A stretch of 48,887 nucleotides of DNA, taken from the NCBI GenBank assembly GCA_003667245.1, contig RCNN01000275.1:1-48887 (forward strand). The letters run 5' to 3'. The translations under genes and the position numbers were made by a program. Below the pieces are notes generated by a model. The model was given only the letters and a program-made list of their open reading frames with translations. It did no database searches and was not told the DNA's origin. Numbering within the stretch: position 1 is the first letter of the stretch; each line of letters starts with the position of its first letter. The DNA is from Heterostelium multicystogenum (Eukaryota; Evosea; Eumycetozoa; Acytosteliales; Acytosteliaceae). Below, piece by piece: positions 1-9,444 of the stretch.

Positions 1-1
1 T

Positions 2-157
2 GAAACTCTTACCAAGGTTTGTACAAAAGAATCTCTACGTGCCGGTGCTGCTGGTGTCACATTGGTGTCATTGAGTTCATCTCCATGTTGTTCGCCTCTT
101 CTTGATCATCCGTATCTGCAAGAACCCAAGATCAAAGTCATACGATTAAATTTTTGA
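2..157 (+). CDS. 3' end of an unidentified gene (partial)
   Basis: An open frame runs from the left edge to a TGA at 155-157 and gives about 51 residues with ordinary amino-acid composition (begins ETLTKVCTKESLRAG, ends KIKVIRLNF). Its base composition is much richer in G and C than the AT-rich spacer that follows, which is why I treat it as coding. There are two adjacent cysteines in a Ser/Pro-rich stretch. I do not recognise the family, and the upstream part lies outside the window. It could instead be the last exon after an intron. Confidence 0.5.
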   Translation, partial: ETLTKVCTKESLRAGAAGVTLVSLSSSPCCSPLLDHPYLQEPKIKVIRLNF

Positions 158-1874
158 TAAAAACTACTTAACAAAAATTAATTTTATCTAAAAATTTCTT
201 AAATCTTTGCTTACATCATTAATCAAATAAATTCCTATCAAATAATAATATATCAATAAATAAGCAAAAAAAAAAAAAAAAAACAACAAAAGTAAACAAA
301 TAATTTTTTTTAAACTTTCCAAACAATACTTATGTGATAGAAATGATAATAATTATAACTTGATAACACTGTTTAATAGATTTTTGATGAAACTAATCTA
401 CAGATTTGATCAAACCTGGAATAGTAATTTTCATTAAGATTAAACTTGACGTTTCAAATCAATTCTTTGAATTTAGTGTAGAGTCAATATAGCTTCAGTA
501 TGAGCATCATCATAGCTAACAGTGCAATTCGACACCACTTACATATGTAACGTATACTTTGACTGTAATTGTTTCTTTTTGACTCAGCTAATAAATAATC
601 CTCTAAATTAATTTAATAATTAATATAGGATAGGGGTTACTTTTTTTTTCCAAAAAACATAGTTCCCAAGTGAACGAAATTATTATTTTATGTGTGATAG
701 AATAATAATATTAATATTGATTTTTTTTAATTTATTTTTTTTTGATTTTTTCATTCTACTGTTCCTTAAAAACATTGATATAAATCTACTGGATACAAAA
801 ATAGGAATAGCTACAAAAACAATTCATTCATTTCATTTCATTTTCTCATATTATTCAAACTTTTAATAATTATTTATTTTTAATTTATAAATTTATATTT
901 ATATTTATTTTAATTTTTGCCAAAAATCAATAAAAAAATAGACAAACCAAACACCGACTGACTGTTTTCGAAAACAACCCACACTCACACTCATTATTCA
1001 TTCAAGAAGCCATTGCAACTTTAGTCTGACACCCAGAAGATCTTAAAAGTTGTCTTTCATCGTCGTTTCAGCTTCGCACTACAAACACCGCACAACTGTA
1101 TCTATATATCTCACACTGTTTCAAACAGAGTAATTACTCCTCTATTTTGGATTAGCTCTCTCAAAATCTTTTATTGGCACCTTCACCAAACTGCACAGAG
1201 CCACAATCAATATTATTTAGCACAGGCTCAATTTGATCCGTCCTCACCAATCTAAATTAAAAGTAAGTGTTAATTATAAGAATCTCTATAAAATACTTTA
1301 AACATCAGTTTTGTTTTTGTTTTTTAAAATTAAATTTCCATATACGATTAAATATATATTTGGTAACAATAAGAATAAAAGATAAAATAAACAATATTAT
1401 CTATTACTTTTATTAAATTAAATTTAATTATATAACATAAAATCTATTTATATATTAATCCCACATAAGTTACATAATATTATCTTTCCAATTTCCATAT
1501 ATTTAATAAAAGTTAAAAAAAAAATTAATATTATATGCAAACTCTCCAAATTAATTAAAAACAGTTTTATTAATCTCGAAACCTTCATAAAGTGATTATC
1601 AAACCTAATACAACCACAATAGTCAATAATATCACCAAATTCTTTAGATATATAAGCAGTTCAGCACCAACTTTATCAGTATCACCAAAATCTAAAATCA
1701 AAAGTAAAAGTTTAAAGAAAATAGTAAACATTATTCAATATTGGATAGTTATCCTAGTAGTAGTAGTAATAGCAATAAATTTAAGATAAATAGTAGTAAA
1801 CAAACGTTCAAAAGCATCATCATCAAACAGCATCGACAGCAAGTTATTTAGATTTAAATAAGTTATACAAAGAA
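158..1874. other. AT-rich spacer with a probable 5' leader exon and leader intron
   Basis: No convincing gene. An A run of about 19 bases lies near 267-285, and most of the stretch is A/T homopolymer-rich. From about 950 to 1262 the composition changes to a C/CA-rich tract that ends in AAA|GTAAGT at 1263. An acceptor-like TTATTTAG ends at 1851, just upstream of the hydrolase ATG at 1875. This looks like a non-coding first exon plus a leader intron of about 590 bases for the next gene. The short frame at 1592-1789 is AT-composition noise. Confidence 0.45.
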
Positions 1875-3007
1875 ATGTCATCATTTAATATTCAAAATCT
1901 AAGAAATTTTCCGATGGGTCAAATCGTCACCTGATGAATTAGAAAGGCCGAAAAGAAGATGTTGGAGGCAATTTCCCAACCCTACGAACAGACAATGGTT
2001 AAGATCGGAGATGAATATGTAAATTACATAAAAGCAGGTACTGGTGAACCCACTGGTCTTGATTCATGGATAATGGTGCAGGTTTTTGGGTTTTTGGTGT
2101 GCTAACATGATGAATTGGCTACACACTATACAGTTGTAAGTATTTTGCATTGCTTTCTATTTAGCTTGGTAGATTTTATTAATTATTATTAGTATGCAAT
2201 TGATTTTGGTTGGATTTGGTAGATCTTCGAGACCTGATGTATCATACCTAAAGACACCCGATGAAGCAGAGAGAATATTGGACCAAATCTATATATTGGA
2301 TTGGTCACGAGCAAGTTTGGTCTCTCGAGAATTTCAATCTTCTTGGACATTCACTAGGCGGTTATTTGTCCGCTAGCTTTTTCATTAAAATATCCAGAGA
2401 AAGTCCAAAAAGTTGGTACTTGCAGACGCCTGGGGAATTCTCATCGTCCAACCGATTTCGAAGAAAAGATACCATTTCCTTGAAGCTCCTGGGTAAGGTG
2501 ATCACACCGATGTACCATTGGCCCTTCTCAAGAGCATTTGGTCCACTTGGACCCGAACTTAATCTATCTATCGTTTCGTCAAAGATCTTCTAATGAAGTT
2601 ACACTGGACTTTATATCCAAACGACGAACTCAATTTAACCCAGTCAATCCCAACCGGTTTGAGTTGCTCAGTATATCTTATATCAAATGCACAGTCACCA
2701 GCAGCCGGTGAATATCTTTTCAAGCTTCTCTCTCTTCCCTTTGGCTGGGCAATCAACCCACTTGCCGACAGAGTAAAAAGCAATGCATTCAGGTATTGAT
2801 GTAACCCTCCTCTATGGATCAAACAGTTGGATCGATCAAAACTCAGGCACAAGCTCAAAGAAGAAATGAAAAATATTAAAGACATTGTCATCATCCTGAG
2901 CAAAGTGGACATCATTATATATTATACAACTCCAACATTTCCATCAATTCTTGTTACGCGCATTCCCAAAAAGAGAAGAGATGAGCTATTTTGACAGTCC
3001 ATTGTAA
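1875..3007 (+). CDS. ABHD4/ABHD5 (CGI-58)-like alpha/beta hydrolase, reading frame broken
   Basis: Relative of the ABHD4/5 family, which acts in lipid-droplet and N-acyl-phospholipid metabolism. Pieces in changing frames line up in family order: the N-terminal EKKMLEAISQPYEQTMVKIG segment, a nucleophile elbow GHSLGG near 2340-2360, a PLKLLGKVITPMYHWPFSRA segment near 2480-2540, SNAQSPAAGEYLFKLLSLPF near 2680-2750, DVTLLYGSNSWID near 2797, and a C-terminal HHLYI segment where the family has its catalytic-His region. An intron fits 2136-2192 (GTAAGT..TTAG). At least five single-base shifts are needed, several in T runs (the TTTTTGGG stretch near 2078, GATTTTGG near 2203). The end at 3007 is the stop of the last in-family frame. 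It is either a pseudogene or a real gene in error-prone sequence; the neighbourhood favours error. Confidence 0.7.
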
Positions 3008-3296
3008 ATAATATATATTGTATAGTAAATAAAAATAATAAATAATTATCGAAAAATTGACAAAACCACCTACTACCAACAACACAACCATCTTCTTTTA
3101 TTTATTTTTTATATATCCATTTCGACATCATAAATCTTAACAAAGATGAGTGTGTTTATGTCTGATTGCCGATCAGCATCACTATTTTGCTGATGCCAAC
3201 ATTTTTATTTTACATTTATTATTGTACTGTATTTACTAGTTATTGTTGTAGAGTTTTGTTTAGTTTAGTTGTTGATATATAATACATAAGAGATAG

Positions 3297-4039
3297 ATGC
3301 TGAGAATGATGAGCAATAGCATTTCGAAGAGAGCAGTCGATCTGTCACATGTTCGTGGTATCATCTTTGACTTGGATGGCACTCTCACCGTACCTATAAT
3401 GGACTTCAAGAAGCTGAGGAGCAATCTTGGAATCACTACACCTGGTGACGTATTGGAAATCATCAAGACCTGGAGCCATGAGAAGCAAATCGAAGGACAC
3501 AGATCATATATGACTTTGAGCGTGAAGCCTCTTTGCGGCTGGAAGTTTTCAGCCTGGGTGCAGCGAAACTCATTGAAACAACTCGAAAGACTCAACATAA
3601 GCGAGCCATTCACTCTCGTACTCATAGAGAACATAGAATTCTTCCAAGAAAAGTTTGGATATAGATTCTCGCCGATAGTCGGCCGTGAGATAGAGCCAAA
3701 GCAAGTCCGCAGGTAGTCACCATATCGGCTAAGCACTGGCAGCTGAAACCGTCTGAGATACTATTTGTAGGCGACTCTGGCGACGACATGAGATGTAGTC
3801 GAGCCTTTGGTTCACTAAGCGTGCTACTACTGAACCCATGTAATCAGCACTATACAGAGTTAAGTGATATTACAATCGAAAGTTTATCAGAGCTGACGGA
3901 GGCCTTGGAAACAGTCTTTCAGCAACAAAAAAACATCATACACATGATCATACCCAATAGTAATAATATCATCAACTCAAGTGAGCGAATGGCCAGAGAG
4001 AACCCAACTAATCTAAAACAAGCTGGTTTTTTATTTTAA
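3297..4039 (+). CDS. HAD-superfamily hydrolase (phosphatase-like), frameshifted
   Basis: Haloacid-dehalogenase-fold phosphatase resembling the small HAD hydrolases of plants and protists. Motif I is FDLDGTLTVP around residue 25, with both Asp present, and motif IV is FVGDSGDDMRC near 3765-3795. The first frame starts at ATG 3297 and stops at 3716; the motif IV part lies in another frame that ends at 4039. The cap region (about 3510-3620) also reads better in a third frame, with DFEREASLRLEV and GAAKLIE. At least two or three single-base shifts therefore separate the pieces. The substrate cannot be told from sequence. No signal peptide is seen, so a cytosolic enzyme is likely. Confidence 0.75.
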
Positions 4040-5111
4040 ACAGAGTCTTGCAGTACATAGACTCATAAGCAAAAGCCATCTAATATCTTTGGAAAGATAT
4101 TAGATTGATATTTTTATTCAATCTTGTAAAAGAGCGATTCCAAACAACACCATAACCTACCCAATTAAAGAACAGTAGTTCCACTTTCCGACTTTTATAG
4201 TCGATTTGATGGTGCCAAGCGACCATGATATCTTTTCGATGTTATTTGAAAGCAATATACGTAAATAGTGTTTATTTGAAACATGTTGCCATCAAACAAT
4301 CAGATAATTATTGATATTAATTGGTACACATCAAACCTTCCACATTTCCAGATGATGTTGATGCCTCAGCTGATTAATGGAATCACCTAAAAGAATTTTG
4401 TTGTTTGATTTCAGATGAGCAGAAGTTGATCATGATGTAATAGATGACTACAAATCCTACTCCAAGTTTCTAAACTTACTGATTAGCTTTAGAAAGTTCA
4501 TATCTTTCGGCATTAAAGCAAAGCTGATTTTTCTCAACATTCAAATATGATATATATTTGATTTCAAGAACATCTACAGTTGTAATTTAATTCAATTCTA
4601 CGAAATCAATGGTACCAGACCCACCCGTCCCATTTTGGATCCATGTTGAAGTTGCTAGTTTACTTTAAGTTGATTTCAGAATATCACCACACATCTCTTG
4701 TAGTACATTTCGTTCCACAGAAAATATCTAAGTTATATTTTTTTTTTATTGGGGAGTGTAGCACTCTACACTCGAAAATCAAAGATGTAATCAGAGTTCC
4801 TTTTATTTTGTTACAAATTGGGTTTATTTTTTTATTCTCAAAGATGTCATCTGGATAAATTATTGTCGATGGTCACTGACCAATAGCACTGATTGTTAGA
4901 TTACCATTCATACAACTGGATATTACTAAAATAATGGGCCAGTTTTAATAGATTTTTATTGATTGAGATATTATTTTATTCTACTTTTATTCAGCAAACA
5001 GATGGTACCATGGGATGAGGTCTTCGTCTGCGATTAATATAAATAGTCATCTTAGTTAGTTAAATGAAATCAGTTGATCATATATAGTAATAATAACAAA
5101 TAAAGTTCAAA
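4040..5111. other. spacer without a supportable gene
   Basis: About 1.07 kb of mixed AT-rich sequence. Parts (about 4180-4640) are less AT-rich than a normal spacer here and might hold a decayed coding fragment, but I could not find a consistent frame on either strand. The open stretch 4643-4858 has composition typical of noise. The right end carries the promoter of the first double hydrolase. Confidence 0.4.
5038..5046 (+). promoter_or_regulatory. TATA box of hydrolase copy A
   Basis: TATAAATAG lies 74 bases upstream of the ATG at 5112. The same nonamer occurs 90 bases upstream of the duplicate gene's ATG, which supports a conserved core promoter. Confidence 0.55.
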
Positions 5112-6876
5112 ATGGTAAAGAAAAGTACAATTATTGGTATAACAAGTACTCTTTTTGTTTGCAATCTTGTGGACAAATGCAGTTTGTGCTCTATATCAAG
5201 CTGAAAAACCTTTAATGTTGCCCCTTGGTCTCAAATGTGGTACTTGGAGTATCTTCCACCAACTTATTCTGCAACCGGACCAAACAAATCCCCAGTAATT
5301 ATAGCTCTTCATGGTTCTGGTGAAACAGGTAATGGTTCACAGGCAGCCCTTGCAAAATTAAAAGGAGCTGGTGGTTCATTGCCATATCTAATTGACAAGA
5401 ATATGTGGCCAACTTCATTCCCATTCATTGTAATTTCTCCACAAACTTGGGGTTGGTGGGATAGTCCAAAGGTAATATTATAATGATTAAAATCCATGTG
5501 TATTTTGTATAACATTCATTTATATTTAGACTATACCATTGATTAATCAAATTGAAACTCTCTATCCAGGTGCTGATGTAACTAGAGTCTATTTGACTGG
5601 TCTTTCCATGGGTGGTGCTGGTGTTTTGGATACTATTCGTCAAAACAAAAATGTCACTGATAAATTGGCTGCTGTTGTCCCTATTTGTCCTGCTCTTGGA
5701 TGGACTCCAACCGATTATACCTATCCAGTCCAATCAGGTCTTCCATTTTGGGGATTCCATAATACTGGAGATCCTACTGTTTCTGTTGGTACTTCTAGAG
5801 ATTGGGTTAATGGATTAAATGCCAATAATATCTGTCCACGTGCAAAGTTAACAGAATATAATACTGGAGGTCATGATGCTTGGACTAGAACCTATGACCC
5901 ATCTCCATTAAATCCAAACAATATTTACTCATGGATGCTTTCTTACACTACAAACAGAGTTTCATGTGGAACAACTGTTTCTACAACTGGACCATCAACA
6001 GCCACAACATCTACCACTGGACCAGCTACATCTACAACATCAACAACTGGACCATCAACAACCACAACCTCAACCACTGGACCAGCTACATCTACTACAG
6101 GACCATCAACAGCTACAACATCAACTACAGGACCATCAACAACAGGATCTTCTACAACCTCAACCACAGGAAATCCAGCCCCAGGAGTTTTCCAAAAGAA
6201 ATGGACTACCCCAACCAATCCATTTGGTTTCTGGGAATATAGACCTTCTTTTACTCAAAGTGGAGGATACCCATTAATTATCCATTTACATGGTGGAGAT
6301 GGTGAAGGAAATGGTAATGCAACTCAATTGAATAACGCTGTTCAAACCTCTTTACCCAAGTACATTAGAACAGGAACATGGCCAAGTTCATATCCATTCT
6401 TAGTACTCTGTCCTCAATATCCAGGTATTTGGGACAGTGGTGTGGGAAATGTTATTGATACTCTATTAAACTTATACTCAGCTGAAATCGATCCAACAAG
6501 AGTTTATTTAGTAGGACAAGGTCGTGGATCATTAGGTGTTGCTCAATATCTTCGTAGTAATTTAACCCGTATTGACAAAACTGCTGCAATTTTCAATGTA
6601 AGAATCTTCACTGATGCTCACAATGCAACAATTGATCTTATGGTCTCTGATAAACTGCCAACATGGTGGTTGACCAACAACGATGATCCATACTCAGATC
6701 CCATTTGGACCAAGAACTGGGCAAACTTCCTCAATGCTCGTGGAGCCAATCCAGCTGCCAGACTCACTGTCAATCCATCTGGTGGAGTTGACTCCTACAC
6801 CCCAGCATTCAACCCAGCCAATGCTGATCCAAACAATGTCTACAATTGGCTTCTCACAAAGACCAACGTCAGATAA
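5112..6876 (+). CDS. secreted two-domain alpha/beta hydrolase (esterase/depolymerase-like), copy A
   Basis: Predicted secreted hydrolase of the PHB-depolymerase/esterase type. The start at 5112 opens a signal peptide that is broken by one or two base shifts between about 5155 and 5215. Domain 1 follows: ALHGSGETGNGSQ (oxyanion region), an intron at 5472-5529 (58 bases), nucleophile elbow TGLSMGGAG, FHNTGDP with the acidic residue, and GGHDAW with the His. A Thr/Ser/Pro/Gly linker of about 65 residues (TTGPST-type repeats, about 5982-6175) leads to domain 2, which is homologous: HLHGGDGEGNG, PFLVLCPQYPGIWDS, VYLVGQGRGSLG, WWLTNNDDP, SGGVDSYTPAF. In domain 2 the Ser of GxSxG is Gly and the His is Val, so it is probably inactive. 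The substrate is unknown; a carbohydrate-linked or polyester substrate is only a guess. Confidence 0.85.
5982..6175 (+). repeat. TTGPST-type tandem repeat in the copy A linker
   Basis: In-frame imperfect repeats built on ACA/ACT/TCA/GGA/CCA codons encode alternating TTGPST, TTGPAT and STT units. This is a mucin-like, O-glycosylatable linker between the two hydrolase domains. It also gives long but meaningless open frames on the other five frames. Confidence 0.85.
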
Positions 6877-7618
6877 ATAAATAACCATTATTTATTCAAA
6901 ATTTTCTTATTTAATTTAACATTACAAATCAATTATTAAAACTTTTGTTTTCGGAGAATAAACAGTTCGTTTTCTTTGAGGATCATTCTTTGAGAACTCG
7001 AATATCTTCGTCATGTGAATCTATTCCTATTTCAACTATAGGGGTTAATTATATGTTTCTTATAAAATTTGATAAGCAACCCATCAGCAACCCAACTTTG
7101 GTGTTTTTGATTAAGTTAGAATCTAATATTCGCCCAAAATTCTGTCTTGATAGTTCTAACTTTGATTTTTCAATCAAAATACAGGTTGTAAGAAACAAAA
7201 AATTTATTTTAATTGGGGCGATTAAATGAAAAAATCATCAATTGTAAACAGTCAAAGATTGATTTATTTGTTGGAAGGAATTCAGAATGCAGAAGGAAGA
7301 GATAGTTTAGATCACTTAGGAATTAACTATAATGATAGGATATAACACAAAAAAGGGACATAACCTCATACATTTTAGTTTTTATTGTTTTTTGAAACAC
7401 ATCAAATATCTTGTTGCTTGTGCTTTTCTGAAAGTGGATATTGCTTGGATTTTTGAAGTTGGGATTTTTGTTTGTTCATTCCGGTTGAGGATGGTATTTC
7501 AGCAAAGGAAATGTAGAACCGCATAAATTATAAATAGAACATGAGTTCAGTTCATCTTCATTTAACAAATATTGATTAAATTAAGTTCAATTATTTATAA
7601 ATATACAGGAATTTAAAT
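6877..7618. other. spacer between the tandem hydrolases
   Basis: No supportable gene. An imperfect inverted repeat lies at 7104-7179: AAGTTAGAA pairs with TTCTAACTT and TTTTGATT with AATCAAAA, with an asymmetric insert. The open stretch 6945-7229 spans this repeat and looks non-coding. The promoter of copy B lies at the right end. Confidence 0.45.
7529..7537 (+). promoter_or_regulatory. TATA box of hydrolase copy B
   Basis: TATAAATAG, identical to the copy A element, lies 90 bases upstream of the ATG at 7619. Confidence 0.55.
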
Positions 7619-9360
7619 ATGTTTAATAAACGTTCACTTTTTGGAATTTGCTTTCACCCTTACTTTAACGTTATTGTGGTTGAATGCTGCTAATGCCTTG
7701 ACTCAAACCGACAAAAATTACAATATTGACACTTGGTCTAAAGTTTGGTACTTAGAGTATCTTCCACCAACTTATTCTGCTACCGGACCAAATAAATCTC
7801 CAGTAATCATTTTCCTTCATGGTGCTGGTGAAAATGGAAATGGTTCTCAGGCTGCCCTGGCAATGTTGAAAAATGCAGGAGGTTCTTTGCCATATATGAT
7901 CGATAAAAACATTTGGCCACTTCATTCCCATTCATTGTTAATATCTCCTCAAACCTGGGTTGGTGGACAGTCCAAAGGTACTATTGTTTGATTTTGTACA
8001 ATTTATTTTGTTTAATACTAATACTTACTTATTAGGTTATTCATTGATTAATCAAATTGGAACTCTCTATCCAGGTGCTGATGTAAACTAGAGTCTATTT
8101 TGACTGGTCTTTCCATGGGGGGTGCTGGTGTTTTTGATACAATTCGTATGAATAAAGCTGTCACTGATAAATTGGTCTGCTGTGTTCCTATCTGTGGAGC
8201 CCAAAGGTTTTGGTACTAATGATTGGAATGTGCCTGTTCAATCTGGTCTTCCAATGTGGGCTTTCCACAATTCTGGAGATCCTACTGTTTCAGTTTTATA
8301 ATTCTAGAAATTGGTCAACGGTTTTGAATGCTCATAATATATGTCCAGTTGCTAAATTGACTGAGTACAATTCAAACACTCATGATGCCTGGTCCAGAAC
8401 TTATGATCCATCTCCATCAAATCCAAAACAATATTTACTCATGGATGCTTTCTTACACTACCAACAGAGTTTCATGTGGAACTTACTGTTTCTACAACTG
8501 GTCCAGCTACATCAACAACATCTACAACTGGACCATCAACATCTACAACATCAACAACTGGACCATCAACATCTACAACTGGACATCAACAGCTACAACA
8601 TCAACAACTGGACTATCAACAACTGGACCTTCTACAACCTCAACCACAGGAAATCCAGCCCCAGGAGTTTTCCAAAAGAAATGGACTACTCCAACCAATC
8701 CATTTGGTTTCTGGGAATATAGACCATCATTTTCACCAGTTTTGGGCGTTGGATATCCAGTAATAATCCATCTACATGGAGCTGATGGTGAAGGAAATGG
8801 TAATGCAACTCAATTGAATAACGCTGTTCAAACCTCTTTACCCAAGTACATTAGAACAGGTGCATGGCCTACAAATTATCCATTTTTAGTACTCTGCCCA
8901 CAATATCCAAGTATTTGGGATAGCGGAGTAGTAAATGTCATCGATACTTTGGCTTAATTATTACTCTGCTGAAATAGATACAACCAGAGTTTACTTGGTT
9001 GGTCAAGGTCGTGGATCCAATGGTATCGTTCAATATTTGAATACTGCAGCTCGTATTGATAAAGTTGGCGCTTCTTTCTTGGTCAGAGTATACACTGAGG
9101 CCAACAATGCTACTATTGATCTTATGGTAAATGACAAGCTTGCAACTTGGTGGCTAACTAACAATGACGATCCAAATTCAAACCCACAATGGACCAAGAA
9201 CTGGGCAAACTTCCTCAATGCTCGTGGAGCCAATCCAGCTGCCAGACTCACTGTCAATCCATCTGGTGGAGCCGACTCCTATACTCCAGCTTTCAATCCA
9301 GCCAACGTTGATCCAAACAATGTCTACAATTGGCTTCTCACAAAGACCAACGTCAGATAA
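7619..9360 (+). CDS. secreted two-domain alpha/beta hydrolase, copy B (frameshifted)
   Basis: Tandem paralogue of the upstream gene with the same architecture. The ATG at 7619 begins a signal peptide whose hydrophobic core (FAFTLTLTLLWLNAANA) is one base out of frame with the ATG. Domain 1 has FLHGAGENGNGSQ, then an intron at 7978-8035 (58 bases, the same length and place as in copy A), GLSMGGAG and THDAW. The linker (about 8490-8655) is shorter than in A. Domain 2 has VYLVGQGRGSNG and SGGADSYTPAF, so again the nucleophile is Gly and the His is lost (Ala here). Against copy A there are extra bases in runs (GTAAAC near 8083, TATTTTGAC near 8098, the G run near 8117) and more shifts up to 8500 and at about 8953. 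It is either a decayed copy or error-laden sequence; the intact last 140 codons favour error. Confidence 0.75.
8490..8655 (+). repeat. TTGPST-type tandem repeat in the copy B linker
   Basis: Same repeat family as in copy A but fewer units, with a frame slip around 8580. The in-frame reading alternates TTGPST and STT units and ends at the shared TTGNPAPGVFQKKW junction that begins domain 2. Confidence 0.75.
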
Positions 9361-9444
9361 ATAAAGTGATTACACTTAATTGATTGAATTTTGTTTATTT
9401 TAATAATAATTAAATTATTAACATTTGGTATTTCCTTGCTTGCT

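Noticed and set aside
1592..1789. 65-codon frame with a hydrophobic C-terminus
   Set aside because: Very AT-rich composition, Ile/Lys/Asn/Ser bias, and it lies in the probable leader intron.
5943..6218. Long minus-strand frame rich in Val/Asp/Gly
   Set aside because: It is the antisense of the TTGPST linker repeat; repeat composition alone keeps it open.
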